A stretch of DNA of 59,998 bases from Roseomonas sp. (GCA_020249505.1 JADCFN010000070.1:1-59998), one strand, 5' to 3'. Shown: positions 34,215 through 43,305, counted from the stretch's first letter. A program made the numbers and translations. Notes: generated by a model not told the origin, from the sequence alone.

Positions 34215-34970
34215 TCAGTGCAGATGCACCGCGTCGTGGAGATAGATGCTCGTCAAGATGGCGAACACATAGGCCTGGAGGAAAGCCACCAGGAACTCAA
34301 ACCCTACAAGAGCGATGTTCACACTAAGGGGTAACACCGCCACGAAGGGGCCAACCGCGCCAAGGCTACCTAGCAGGACCACGAAGGTGGCAAACACCTT
34401 CAGCATCACGTGCCCCGCCACCATATTCGCGAACAGGCGGACGGAAAGGCTGACAACGCGGGAGAAATAGGAAATCACTTCAACCGGGATGATGATCGGC
34501 GCCAACCAGATAGGCGCGCCTTCCGGGAAGAAGTAACTGAAAAAATGCATGCCGTGGCGCATCAGCGCAATCACTGTCACGGTCACAAAGACAATCACCG
34601 CCAGCGTCAGCGTGACCGCAATGTGAGACGTGAAGGTGAAGGAATAAGGCAGCATGCCAAGCAGGTTGCCAAACAGCACGAACATGAAAATGGCGAATAC
34701 GAAGGGGAAATACTTTTTCCCTTCACTGCCGATCTGTTCAGTCACCATGCCTTGGATGAATTCGTAACTGGCTTCGCCGAGCGATTGCAGCCGCCCCGGG
34801 ATCATCGCGCCGCGCGCAGCGGCCGCCATAACGAACAGCGTGATCAGGCCAAGGGCCAATAGCATGAATGCATTGGACTGGCTGAAGCCGACGGACTGCC
34901 CGAAGAAGCCCAAAAAGGGCGTCAATTCGAACTGACTCAGCGCGTCAATCGTCTTGCCTTCCTTTGCCAC
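34215..34970 (-). CDS. atpB: F0F1 ATP synthase subunit a
   Basis: A 251-residue membrane subunit forming the proton half-channels. The essential arginine lies in VSLSVRLFANMVAGH, and the final helix pair includes FEFLVAFLQAYVFAILTSIYL. Start: GTG 34970 has GAGGGG about eight bases upstream; a TTG six bases further upstream is too close to it. Directly downstream of atpI. Confidence 0.95.
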   Translation of the reverse strand: MAKEGKTIDALSQFELTPFLGFFGQSVGFSQSNAFMLLALGLITLFVMAAAARGAMIPGRLQSLGEASYEFIQGMVTEQIGSEGKKYFPFVFAIFMFVLFGNLLGMLPYSFTFTSHIAVTLTLAVIVFVTVTVIALMRHGMHFFSYFFPEGAPIWLAPIIIPVEVISYFSRVVSLSVRLFANMVAGHVMLKVFATFVVLLGSLGAVGPFVAVLPLSVNIALVGFEFLVAFLQAYVFAILTSIYLHDAVHLH

Positions 34971-35005
34971 CGGCAAACCCCTCGTCTCTCAGATCATGTC
35001 ACGCG

Positions 35006-35290
35006 CTAACGGCGACGCGGGTTGAAAAGGCGATAAACATTCAACACCCCGGCGACGCTGCCCATGACGAAAAACACCAGGAAGAGCCAAGGCCAAGTGC
35101 CGAGCCAGCGATCGAGTACCCACCCGATGCCAATCCCAACCACAAGGGCCGAGACAACCTCAACCCCTGCGCGCAGCCCGATTCCCCATGGCCCTGTCGG
35201 CAAGCCTTTCTGGCCGTTCGGGCCAATTTCAAGCCCTTCGCGAGCCCGTGCTTGCCTTAACCGTTCATGAAGGTCCGGCTGATTAGTCAC
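35006..35290 (-). CDS. atpI: ATP synthase protein I (AtpI/AtpZ family)
   Basis: A 94-residue protein with a charged N-terminus (RLRQARAREG) and two membrane helices (VEVVSALVVGIGIGWVLDRWLG and LFLVFFVMGSVAGVLNVYRLF). It is the usual first gene of alphaproteobacterial F0 operons and is linked to c-ring assembly or magnesium handling in the family. A promoter with a poly-G spacer lies just upstream. Confidence 0.88.
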   Translation of the reverse strand: MTNQPDLHERLRQARAREGLEIGPNGQKGLPTGPWGIGLRAGVEVVSALVVGIGIGWVLDRWLGTWPWLFLVFFVMGSVAGVLNVYRLFNPRRR

Positions 35291-35329
35291 CTTTTGCTCC
35301 CCAGGCGTACCGCGCCAGAAGGCGACGGG

Positions 35330-35358
35330 GCTTTACGGGGGGGGGCTGCCACTGTCAA
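35330..35358 (-). promoter_or_regulatory. Candidate promoter of the atp F0 operon with a G9 spacer tract
   Basis: On the minus strand a perfect -35 TTGACA is followed after exactly 17 bases by TAAAGC. The spacer contains nine C in a row (G on the plus strand, 35337-35345). It sits 40 bases before atpI. Confidence 0.5.
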
Positions 35359-35428
35359 GCATGTGCGGCGCAGCAAAAGCCCATTTTCGTGGCCTGTTAC
35401 AAGCATTATTCGCCCCCCTGGGCGCCCT

Positions 35429-35797
35429 TTAGCGCGGTGGCGCGGGTGGCCGCGGCGAAGCGGTGGCCGGGCGTGATGCGGGGCGTGATGCCGTGCTCGG
35501 CCTTTGTGGTGGCGGGGGCGGCGGCGGGCGGCGGATGGCGAAGCGCTGCTTGGCTGGTGGCAGCGCGTTCCATTGGCGTAGGACTGCCTCCTCGCTGGAG
35601 GTGTCATAGCCAAGCCGTCGCATTGCGTCCCGGGCGCGGCGCTTTTGGTCTTCACTCAGCCTATCCCAGGCGATGGGGCCGGGGGCGAAAACCTGCTCTG
35701 GCTCCTCCGCCGGGGGCGCGGCGGTCACGGGCGGGGGTTGGTTCGGCTGGGCACAGGCAACCGGCAGCAGGGCCAGCAGGAAAAAGCGGCGTTTCAT
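35429..35797 (-). CDS. Small secreted protein or lipoprotein, Pro/Ala-rich tail
   Basis: A 122-residue protein I do not recognise. N-terminal signal MKRRFFLLALLPVACAQ has a cysteine after VA; the lipobox is not canonical (Pro at -3), so lipidation is only possible. A middle stretch (WDRLSEDQKRRARDAMRRLGYDTSSEEAVLRQWNAL, in two helices) may be a small domain. The last 35 residues are nearly all Pro, Ala, Arg and Ser. It overlaps xthA by four bases (ATGA), so it is a real gene of that operon. Confidence 0.65.
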   Translation of the reverse strand: MKRRFFLLALLPVACAQPNQPPPVTAAPPAEEPEQVFAPGPIAWDRLSEDQKRRARDAMRRLGYDTSSEEAVLRQWNALPPAKQRFAIRRPPPPPPPQRPSTASRPASRPATASPRPPAPPR

Positions 35798-36639
35798 GGT
35801 TGAAGCTCCACCATCACGGGCACATGGTCAGAGGCTTGCGGCCAATCCCGCGCGTCCTTCAGCACCAGATGGCGCTTGAGGCCCCCCGCCAAATCATCAC
35901 TGACCCAAACATGATCGAGCCGTCGGCCACGATCCGCCGAGCGCCAATCCCGCGCGCGATAGGACCACCACGTGTAGAGCTTCTGATCTGCAGGCACGAA
36001 ATGGCGCAAAGCATCATGCCAGCCCGCCGCCTTCTGCCAGCCCAAAAGCCCTTCAACCTCAATGGGTGTGTGGGACACCACATCCAATAACTGCTTATGG
36101 GACCAGACATCATGCTCAAGCGGGGCGATGTTCAAATCGCCCACCAGCACGGCGCGCCGGGCGCCTCGGCCCGCGAACCAGCGCGTGGCTTCGGCAACGA
36201 AATCAAGCTTGTGACCGAATTTCGGGTTGGCGGCGCGGTCCGGAATGTCGCCGCCTGCGGGGACATAGAAGTTGTGCAGTTCAACCGGGCCGCCAGGTGC
36301 ATCCAGCATCACGCCCAGATGCCGGCAATCACCCTTGGCGCACCAATCGGGATCATCCTCGCGCAGCGTGATTGGCAGGCGTGATAACACCGCGACACCA
36401 TTATAGCCCTTCATGCCGCGCACCAGCCGATGCGTGAAGCCAAGTGCGGCGATTCCTTCATGCGGAAACGCCTCATCCGGGCATTTGGTTTCCTGCAGGC
36501 AGATCACATCCGGCGCCAGATCAGCGACCAGGTTTTGCAGCAGGGGCAAGCGCAATCTCACGCTATTGATATTCCAGGTCGCGATACGAAGAGCCTGCCG
36601 CGATGCGCCGCGTTTCGCCATGGGTTTTCCTGTCGTCAC
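35794..36639 (-). CDS. xthA: Exodeoxyribonuclease III
   Basis: A 281-residue AP endonuclease/3'-5' exonuclease of the EEP fold for base-excision repair. Active-site segments: IATWNINSVRLRLP, CLQETKCPDEAFP (catalytic Glu), FYVPAGGD, LVGDLNIAPLEHDVW, and the final SDHVPVMVEL with the catalytic Asp-His. It overlaps asnB-type and lipoprotein genes by four bases on each side, so five or six genes here are translationally chained. Confidence 0.95.
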   Translation of the reverse strand: MTTGKPMAKRGASRQALRIATWNINSVRLRLPLLQNLVADLAPDVICLQETKCPDEAFPHEGIAALGFTHRLVRGMKGYNGVAVLSRLPITLREDDPDWCAKGDCRHLGVMLDAPGGPVELHNFYVPAGGDIPDRAANPKFGHKLDFVAEATRWFAGRGARRAVLVGDLNIAPLEHDVWSHKQLLDVVSHTPIEVEGLLGWQKAAGWHDALRHFVPADQKLYTWWSYRARDWRSADRGRRLDHVWVSDDLAGGLKRHLVLKDARDWPQASDHVPVMVELQP

Positions 36640-38393
36640 TGCTGGGAAAGGGTTTCAAACACGTCGCCCGCGGGCGCCGCACCTTGCATATGGCGCCGAT
36701 GCCAGAGCGCATAGAACAGCAAATGCCAGGCAGCGAAGCCCTCCCGCTTGCTGCCGGCCGCGCGAAACAGCGGCAGGATGCGATCCGGCTTGGCAATCTC
36801 CGCAACGCCCGGCTGGCGCGCCACCAAAGGCGCCAGCTTGTCCGCGACATCGGCGATCCAGGCGCCAACCGGCACGGTGAAACCCTGCTTGGCGCGGAAG
36901 GGCTCGCTGGCCGGGAAATTCTTCACGAGCCATTGGCGGAGCAGATATTTGCCGCGCCCATCACGAATCTTAAGCTTATCCGGCAGGCGAAACGCAGCGG
37001 CGGCGATGCCAGGATCTAGGAAAGGTGTGCGGCCTTCCACGCCATGCGCCATCAGGCAGCGATCAAGCTTGATCAGCAGATCATGCGCCAACCAATCGGC
37101 GCAGTCAGTTGCTTGCGCCACTTGCAGGCGGGACCGCCCGGGCAGCGCGGCGGCGGCTTCGGCGGCGGCAATGCCATCGCGCCAGCCGGTGAGGGATTCG
37201 CGCAGCACATCCAGCCGATCAAAAGTGCCATGGCCGCGCATGGTTTTGCCGCCCAGCCACCAGGGGCGCATCGCGGCGCGGTAGCGGCCATAGCCGCCGA
37301 ACAGCTCATCGCCACCTTCGCCAGAAAGCACCACCTTCACTTCCTGCCGCGCGGCGCGGGCGAGGAACCAGGTGGGGATGATGGCGTAATCAGCAGCCGG
37401 ATCATCCATACACGCGATGATTTCCGGCAAATGCCGCCAGACCATGTCGCGGTTGATGTCCACGCGCACATGCCGCGCACCGGCGGCACGCGCAGCAGTG
37501 GCGGCGGCTTCGCGTTCATCTGCGGCAACAGCTACATCAAAGCCTGCCGTGAAGGCCAACACCGGTGCCGTGTTGATGCGCGCCATGGCGGCCAATACGG
37601 CGGCGGAATCCGTCCCGCCCGATAGGAATATGCCATAAGGCACGTCGCTTCGCTGATGCAGATCAACGCTTTCCATCAGCGCGGCATCCAGCCGCGCGAG
37701 TGCCGCTTCTTCCGAGATGGCTTCCGGCCCTTCCACCGGCAAGGCAGCGCGGCGCGCGCGGGCGATGATGCGGCCATCGGCGATGGTGATGGTCTCACCG
37801 GGCAGGACGCGGCTGATGCCTTGGAAGATCGTCTCTGGCCCGCTGGTGAATTGCAGTTGCAGCAATTCATGCAAGGCAGGGCGATGCAGTTGCGGCGTGA
37901 CCAGACCAGCGGCGACCAGCGCCTGCGGTTCGGAGGCAAAGGCGATGCCATCGGCGGTCTCGGCGATGTAAAGTGGCTTGATGCCGAAAGGGTCGCGTGC
38001 CAGCAACACCTGCCGCGTGGCGCGGTCATGGATCGCAATGGCATACATGCCGCGCAGAAGCTCAGCGAAGCCCGCGCCATCGCGGCGATACAAATGCAAG
38101 GGCGGTTCGCAATCCGAAGCGGTGGCGGCAGGCAGCGCATGATCCGCGCGCAATTCGCGGTAATTATAGATCTCGCCATTCGCGACCAAGGCGGCAGCGC
38201 CGGCGAAGAACGGTTGATCGCCTGTTGCAAGATCAATGATTGCAAGGCGGGCTTGGGCGAGAGCGACATTGCCCGAAAGATGATGCCCCGCGCCATCCGG
38301 CCCGCGATGCGCCAGCGCGCGCGTGAGCGCTTCCAGCACCGTGGCAGAAGGTGACGCGCCCGCGCGGAGCGCCAGCCCTGCTATGCCGCACAT
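36636..38393 (-). CDS. asnB: Asparagine synthase (glutamine-hydrolysing) family amidotransferase
   Basis: A 585-residue class II amidotransferase. The N-terminal glutaminase domain starts MCGIAGLALR with catalytic Cys2 and includes HRGPDGAG and the NGEIYNYRELR site. The C-terminal synthetase has the PP-loop LSGGTDSAAVLA. It could make asparagine, but its place beside three glycosyltransferases also fits an amidotransferase that modifies a surface sugar. Sequence alone does not decide. Confidence 0.9.
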   Translation of the reverse strand: MCGIAGLALRAGASPSATVLEALTRALAHRGPDGAGHHLSGNVALAQARLAIIDLATGDQPFFAGAAALVANGEIYNYRELRADHALPAATASDCEPPLHLYRRDGAGFAELLRGMYAIAIHDRATRQVLLARDPFGIKPLYIAETADGIAFASEPQALVAAGLVTPQLHRPALHELLQLQFTSGPETIFQGISRVLPGETITIADGRIIARARRAALPVEGPEAISEEAALARLDAALMESVDLHQRSDVPYGIFLSGGTDSAAVLAAMARINTAPVLAFTAGFDVAVAADEREAAATAARAAGARHVRVDINRDMVWRHLPEIIACMDDPAADYAIIPTWFLARAARQEVKVVLSGEGGDELFGGYGRYRAAMRPWWLGGKTMRGHGTFDRLDVLRESLTGWRDGIAAAEAAAALPGRSRLQVAQATDCADWLAHDLLIKLDRCLMAHGVEGRTPFLDPGIAAAAFRLPDKLKIRDGRGKYLLRQWLVKNFPASEPFRAKQGFTVPVGAWIADVADKLAPLVARQPGVAEIAKPDRILPLFRAAGSKREGFAAWHLLFYALWHRRHMQGAAPAGDVFETLSQQ

Positions 38394-38397
38394 CGCG

Positions 38398-39426
38398 CTA
38401 CGCCCTTCCCGCGGGCTTGAGGTCCGCCAGCAAGCGGCGCCAATGCCCTATCACCGGCGCTTCGGCAAAGGCTGCGGCGAAATGCGCGCGGCCCGCTGCG
38501 GCGATGGCAGCGGCGCGTTCGGGGTTATCAGCCAGTTCCGCGATGGCCGCGGCAAGCGCCGCCGCATCTTCGCGCGGTACCAGCACACCATCCGTGCCAT
38601 TGGTGATCAATTCGCTCGGGCCTTGCGCGGCGGCCGCAATCACCGGCTTCGCGGCAGACCAGGCTTCCAGCACAATATTGCCCAGAGGTTCCTGGCGCGA
38701 TGAACAAACAAAAATATCCGCCGCCGCCAGAAGCGCACCAATATCGCGCCGCCAGCCAAGAAAACTCACGCGGTCCGTGATGCCCAGTTCTGCGGCCAGG
38801 GCGCGCAAGGCCGCTTCTTTCGGCCCTGCGCCGGCCAGATATAAATGCCCGCGCGGCAGCAGCACGAGTGCGCGCAGCAGCACATCAAAGCCCTTATTGG
38901 GGTGCAGGCGCCCCATGGCCAAAAGCCGAGGTCTGGCACTGGCAGCAGGCAGATCAGCGGGTGCGCTGCCCGCGAAATCCTCAACGAAATTCGGCAGATA
39001 ATGCACGCGCGCCGGTGGCCAGGGCGCGGCGGTGATGGCGCGCACCAGATCATGCGTATTCGCCACCAGATGATCGCAATGGCGGAAATACTTCACGTCA
39101 TAATAGCCGCCGAAACGCCCGAGCAAGACCCAAGGCCCTTGCGGGGTGAAGCGCGCGGCGCGCTGCATCCAGGCCATGACCAGATCGGGTTTGAAATCCT
39201 GCAAGGCGCGACGCACCCGCGGCTTGGTCAGCACATCAAGCGCGCCACCAAAGGCCAATTCCACCGGCTGCAAACCCGCTTCGCGCAACCGCGCAGCACG
39301 CCCCGCATCACGCCGAATGATGGGCAGTACGATATCCCCCGCGTGGTGCAGCGCAATCGTGGCGCGCTCAAAAAAAGCCTCTGCCCCGCCGATGGGTGCG
39401 CCGGCCATCACCTGCGCGATCCTCAT
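38398..39426 (-). CDS. Glycosyltransferase family 4
   Basis: A 342-residue GT-B enzyme. The N-terminal domain starts MRIAQVMAGAPIGGAEAFFERAT. The C-terminal nucleotide-sugar domain has LLAMGRLHPNKGFDVLLRAL, FLGWRRDI and the E-x7-E motif RQEPLGNIVLEAWSA. ATG 39426 was chosen because it overlaps the GT2 stop as ATGA and begins the first beta strand. Probably acts on LPS core or capsule sugar; acceptor unknown. Confidence 0.9.
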   Translation of the reverse strand: MRIAQVMAGAPIGGAEAFFERATIALHHAGDIVLPIIRRDAGRAARLREAGLQPVELAFGGALDVLTKPRVRRALQDFKPDLVMAWMQRAARFTPQGPWVLLGRFGGYYDVKYFRHCDHLVANTHDLVRAITAAPWPPARVHYLPNFVEDFAGSAPADLPAASARPRLLAMGRLHPNKGFDVLLRALVLLPRGHLYLAGAGPKEAALRALAAELGITDRVSFLGWRRDIGALLAAADIFVCSSRQEPLGNIVLEAWSAAKPVIAAAAQGPSELITNGTDGVLVPREDAAALAAAIAELADNPERAAAIAAAGRAHFAAAFAEAPVIGHWRRLLADLKPAGRA

Positions 39427-40202
39427 GGCTTGCGCCCGCCATGGCGTTCCGGTTCTAACCGCGCCTTCAGATAAGACAGCAAGGGAAAGGCACCGGTGCA
39501 AAACGCCAGCAGCACACCCCAAGCACCTTCGCGATAGCCCTTGCGCGAGACATAGGATTTAAAGGCGCGGCTGACAAAGCGGCGCAGGTTGGCGCGCAGC
39601 GTGCCGATATCGCCGGACGCGATCAGATCGGCCGCCTTGGCCGAGGAATAGTTATCCAACCGCCGCAGCATGTCCGAAATATCGCGATCCACCAGATGCA
39701 CCAGCGCGCCCGTTTTGATCGGCGGGCCTTGCTCGCCCACCCAATCCAGCCCCGGATGCACACGCTGCGCGCGCCAGCGTTTCGCACCGCGCTGAAACAG
39801 TCGCGGGACTGAGGTGGTGCCGAAACTCCCCGCCCAACCATGCCGCAGCAGCCTCTCGCCCACGTAATTATCCACGGGCACTTGATGCCAGGCGAAGCTG
39901 CTCGTTCCGATCACGCGGCGGATTTCTGTGGCCAGCGCGCCATCCACGCGTTCATCCGCATCCAATTCCAGAATCCAATCGCCCGAACAGGCGGCGATGC
40001 CGGCATTGCGCCGATCACCTTCCAATTCCCAAGCGCCTTCCAGCACCTTGGCACCCGCTGCGCGGGCAAGTGCGGCGCTGGTATCCGTGGTGCGGTCCAG
40101 CACCACCACAACCTCATCAGCGAAAGCGGCCGAGGCGAGGCAATCGGGCAGTCGCGCTTCCTCATTCCGCGCGACGATCAGGATGGAGAGTTTTGGGGTC
40201 AC
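39423..40202 (-). CDS. Glycosyltransferase family 2 (WaaE/KdtX-like)
   Basis: A 259-residue GT-A enzyme. LSILIVARNEEARLPDCLAS opens the nucleotide fold, and the metal-binding DxD is in ILELDADERVD. The TSVPRLFQRGAKRW stretch and C-terminal LKARLEP region are like LPS-core glucosyltransferases of the WaaE/KdtX group. It lies between GT9 and GT4 genes with four-base overlaps on both sides. Confidence 0.9.
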   Translation of the reverse strand: MTPKLSILIVARNEEARLPDCLASAAFADEVVVVLDRTTDTSAALARAAGAKVLEGAWELEGDRRNAGIAACSGDWILELDADERVDGALATEIRRVIGTSSFAWHQVPVDNYVGERLLRHGWAGSFGTTSVPRLFQRGAKRWRAQRVHPGLDWVGEQGPPIKTGALVHLVDRDISDMLRRLDNYSSAKAADLIASGDIGTLRANLRRFVSRAFKSYVSRKGYREGAWGVLLAFCTGAFPLLSYLKARLEPERHGGRKP

Positions 40203-41122
40203 GCCGGCACCTGCGCGGCTTGGCCGATCAGTGCCTCGGCGGCTTCCAAAACGCGCGCAACGGGTAGATCTTCCATGGCGCCCTGACCGGGAGGGCCATC
40301 CGCCAATACGGCCTGCGCCTTGGGGCCGGCCGGGCCGTATTCATCCGAAGGGGTCGGGCCAAACAGGCCGAGTGTGGGCGCGCCGGCAGCGGCGGCCAGA
40401 TGCATCAGGCCGGAATCATTGCCGATGAACATCGCCGCGCGCGCGAGCACCGCTGCCACTTCAGGCAGGTCAAGCTTGCCCACCAGATCAAGCGCCTGGG
40501 GCAAGGCGGTCAGAACGGGGGTCGCCATGCTGCGTTCCTGATCCCCCGGCCCGCCCAGAATGGCAATCCCAGCACCCGGCAGCGCCCCTTCAGGCGCAGT
40601 CAACTGCAAGGCGAGTTCGGCAAAACGCTCCGCAGGCCAGACCTTGCGATGCCAATTCGCGGTTGGCCCCAGCACCAGCCAAGGCTGTCCTTCCGGCAGT
40701 AGCGCGGCAGCGCGGGCGTTATCTTCCGGCGCGGTCCAGATCACCGGCAGCGGCGGGGGGGTCACGCCCAAAAGTGCGGCCAGATGCGTCAGCCGATGGC
40801 CGGGCCGCCGCCCGCCCTGGATCACCCGGCGTTCCCGCGCCCAGAGCAGCCAGACGATGGCCGAGGCGCGCAAATCCACCACCAAATCCCAGCGCGTGAA
40901 GGCCACGGCACCCCAAATCTCCAGCCAATGCAGCGAATAGCGGCGCTTTTCCACGGCAATCAGGCGCTCAAGCTGCGGCATGCGCCGAAACACGCCCTCC
41001 GCCACCCGCCCGCAGACAATGGTGAAGCGCGCCTCCGGATGCGCCCGCATCAGGTGATCGAGCAGGCCCGTGGACAACACCGCGTCGCCAATGCGGGTGG
41101 AGGAGATGAAAAGAATGCGCAC
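40199..41122 (-). CDS. Glycosyltransferase family 9 (heptosyltransferase type)
   Basis: A 307-residue GT-B enzyme of the ADP-heptose:LPS heptosyltransferase family. N-terminal MRILFISSTRIGDAVLSTGLL and C-terminal FIGNDSGLMHLAAAAGAPTLGLFGPT with PSDEYGPAGP are diagnostic. It would add a heptose or like sugar to the LPS inner core. First gene of the minus-strand surface-sugar run, divergent from ygfZ. Confidence 0.92.
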   Translation of the reverse strand: MRILFISSTRIGDAVLSTGLLDHLMRAHPEARFTIVCGRVAEGVFRRMPQLERLIAVEKRRYSLHWLEIWGAVAFTRWDLVVDLRASAIVWLLWARERRVIQGGRRPGHRLTHLAALLGVTPPPLPVIWTAPEDNARAAALLPEGQPWLVLGPTANWHRKVWPAERFAELALQLTAPEGALPGAGIAILGGPGDQERSMATPVLTALPQALDLVGKLDLPEVAAVLARAAMFIGNDSGLMHLAAAAGAPTLGLFGPTPSDEYGPAGPKAQAVLADGPPGQGAMEDLPVARVLEAAEALIGQAAQVPA

Positions 41123-41194
41123 CCGGCGCCCTTACCACTTCCCGCGCCGGAGGGGGAGGTTGCAGCCGCGCCCCCGCCGACACAGGTTTAGGGC

Positions 41195-42016
41195 ATGAAA
41201 ATCGCGCTACTGCCGGACCGTGCCGTTTTGGAAATCTCGGGGGAGGACCGCATCGCCTTCCTGCAGGGGTTGGTTTCCAATGATGTGACCAAGGCGCGGG
41301 CCGATCAGACGCTATGGGCCGCGCTGCTGACGCCGCAGGGCAAGTGGCTTGCGGATTTCTTTGTCATCGTAACGCCTGAGGCGCTGCTTTTGGATGTGGA
41401 GGCGGCACAGCTTGCCATGCTTATCCAGCGCCTGAGCCGCTTCAAGCTGCGCGCCAAGGTGGCTTTGCGTGATGCCTCGGCCGATTGGCGGGTGCACGCC
41501 GCCTGGGGGGAAGGCGCCCCGCCTGAAGGCTTGGCCGCACGTGATCCCCGCCTACCGGAAGCAGGATGGCGGGTGCTGGCGGGCACTGGCCTGCCCTCCA
41601 ATGCCAGTCAGGCGGAGTATGCCGCGCATCGCCTTGCCCTTGGCCTGCCCGATGGGTCCAAGGATATGGAAGCCGAAAAATCCGTGCTGCTGGAAGGCGG
41701 ATTTGATGAGCTGCACGGCATTTCCTGGACCAAGGGCTGCTATATGGGCCAGGAATTGACCGCGCGGACGCGCTATCGCGGCCTGCTGAAGCGCCGGCTG
41801 GTGCCGGTCGCGATTGATGGACCCGCGCCTGAGCGCGGCACCCCCATTCTGACGGCGGATGGCACTGAGGCAGGGGAGATGCGCTCCAGCCAGGGTGCGC
41901 AAGGTTTGGCGCTCTTGCGGCTGGAATGGCTCGATAAGGGGGCGCTGATGGCGGGCAGTGCGCGCCTGACCCCGCATCCGCCCCCCTGGATGAAGCTGCC
42001 GGAGGAAAAAGCATGA
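41195..42016 (+). CDS. ygfZ: Folate-binding Fe-S cluster repair protein YgfZ
   Basis: A 273-residue GcvT-like protein. The family motif K-G-C-Y-x-G-Q-E appears as WTKGCYMGQELTARTRYRG near residue 180, and the N-terminal ISGEDRIAFLQGLVSNDV is typical. YgfZ acts with folate in maintenance of some iron-sulphur enzymes. Overlaps the next gene as ATGA. Confidence 0.92.
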   Translation: MKIALLPDRAVLEISGEDRIAFLQGLVSNDVTKARADQTLWAALLTPQGKWLADFFVIVTPEALLLDVEAAQLAMLIQRLSRFKLRAKVALRDASADWRVHAAWGEGAPPEGLAARDPRLPEAGWRVLAGTGLPSNASQAEYAAHRLALGLPDGSKDMEAEKSVLLEGGFDELHGISWTKGCYMGQELTARTRYRGLLKRRLVPVAIDGPAPERGTPILTADGTEAGEMRSSQGAQGLALLRLEWLDKGALMAGSARLTPHPPPWMKLPEEKA

Positions 42017-42474
42017 CCAGCACAGATCATGGCCCCGGTGTGCGCCTGCCGCCCCCTGTGCTGGTGGGGGGTGTGCTGGCGGTAGCCTGGTTTGCGCATC
42101 TTTTCTTTCCGGTCATGCTCGGCCCGCCCTTGCCGAATTACGGCATGCTGGTGCTGTTTCTGGGGATTGGCCTGATCGGCTGGTCGCTCTTGACCCTGGT
42201 GCAGGCGGGCAATGACCCAAGGCCGGATCGGCCCGACGCCGCCCTGGTGACGGCGGGGCCTTTCCGCTTCAGCCGCAACCCGATCTACCTTGGCTTTCTG
42301 GTGGTGGTGCTGGGCTTTGCCCTGCGCTGGGGTGATCTTTGGGGCTGGCTTGCCTTGCTCGCCTGCCATTTGGCGCTGGATCGGCTGGTGGTGGTGAAGG
42401 AGGAAAGCTACCTCAGCACGCGTTTTGGCGCGGCTTATGAGGCTTATCGCGGGCGCGTCAGGCGCTGGGTTTAA
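42013..42474 (+). CDS. Isoprenylcysteine carboxyl methyltransferase (ICMT/PEMT) family protein
   Basis: A 153-residue membrane protein with about four helices. The C-terminal half has the SAM-binding pattern of the family: GPFRFSRNPIYLGFLVVVLG, then KEESYLSTRFGAAYEAYRGRVRRW. The substrate is unknown; bacterial members methylate lipids or small molecules. Its stop codon TAA shares the palindrome TTAA with the stop of the convergent ksgA. Confidence 0.88.
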   Translation: MTSTDHGPGVRLPPPVLVGGVLAVAWFAHLFFPVMLGPPLPNYGMLVLFLGIGLIGWSLLTLVQAGNDPRPDRPDAALVTAGPFRFSRNPIYLGFLVVVLGFALRWGDLWGWLALLACHLALDRLVVVKEESYLSTRFGAAYEAYRGRVRRWV

Positions 42475-43301
42475 CCCCGGCTGGCCAAGCCGCGCGCCAG
42501 CCGATCGAATTCCACAACGGTCAGGGTTTCCCCCCGCCGATCCCCGGCGATGCCCGCTTGTTCCAAGAGCGCTTCGGCACCACCAAGCGCCTTCAAGGCG
42601 CCACGCAGCATTTTGCGCCTTTGCCCAAAGGCTGCGGCCGTGAGTTTTTCCATGGCAGCGAATAACTCGGGCGGCGGGTCTTCCGCATGGGGCACAAAAC
42701 CCACCACCGCAGACCAGACCTTGGGCGGCGGGCTGAAGGCACCGGGCGGCAGGCGCAGCAGCAAATCGCAGCGGCAGCGCCATTGGGCGAGTACAGCCAG
42801 CCGCCCATAAGCGGAAGTGGCGGGGGCCGCCGTGATGCGTTCCGCCACTTCAAGCTGGAACATCAGCGTCATGCCCTCCAGCGCCGCAGCACTGCGCAAC
42901 CAGCGCACCAGAAGTGGGCTCGCGACATTATAGGGCAAGTTGGCGATGATGCGCCGCGGCGCGGGCAAAGCCTCGGCCGGGTCAACGCCCAGCGCATCGG
43001 CTTCCCGCACGCGAAGCCGCGAGGGATAGGCCGCGACCAATTCCTGCAGTGCGACCACGGCGCGCGCATCCAATTCCACCGCCAGGACTGATGCGGCGGC
43101 AGTATCAAGCAAAGCGCGCGTCAGCCCGCCTGGCCCTGGCCCCACTTCCAGCACATGCCGGCCCGCAAGATCGCCCGCCAAGGCAGCAATGCGCGCGCAA
43201 ATCACGGGATCAAGCAGGAAATGCTGACCAAGGGCCTTGCGCGCATTGAGCCCATGCCGCGCGATGGTATCGCCAAGGCTTGGCAATACTGGCTTGGTCA
43301 C
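42471..43301 (-). CDS. ksgA: 16S rRNA (A1518/A1519) dimethyltransferase
   Basis: A 276-residue SAM enzyme that dimethylates two adenines in helix 45 of 16S rRNA. Seen: RKALGQHFLLDP, motif I LEVGPGPGGLTRALL, motif IV NLPYNVASPLLV and PPKVWSAVV. Start GTG 43301 is taken because it directly precedes KPVLPSLGDTIARHGL and lies four bases after the surA stop. E. coli has pdxA between surA and ksgA; here it is missing. Confidence 0.94.
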   Translation of the reverse strand: MTKPVLPSLGDTIARHGLNARKALGQHFLLDPVICARIAALAGDLAGRHVLEVGPGPGGLTRALLDTAAASVLAVELDARAVVALQELVAAYPSRLRVREADALGVDPAEALPAPRRIIANLPYNVASPLLVRWLRSAAALEGMTLMFQLEVAERITAAPATSAYGRLAVLAQWRCRCDLLLRLPPGAFSPPPKVWSAVVGFVPHAEDPPPELFAAMEKLTAAAFGQRRKMLRGALKALGGAEALLEQAGIAGDRRGETLTVVEFDRLARGLASRG

Positions 43302-43305
43302 GCCT

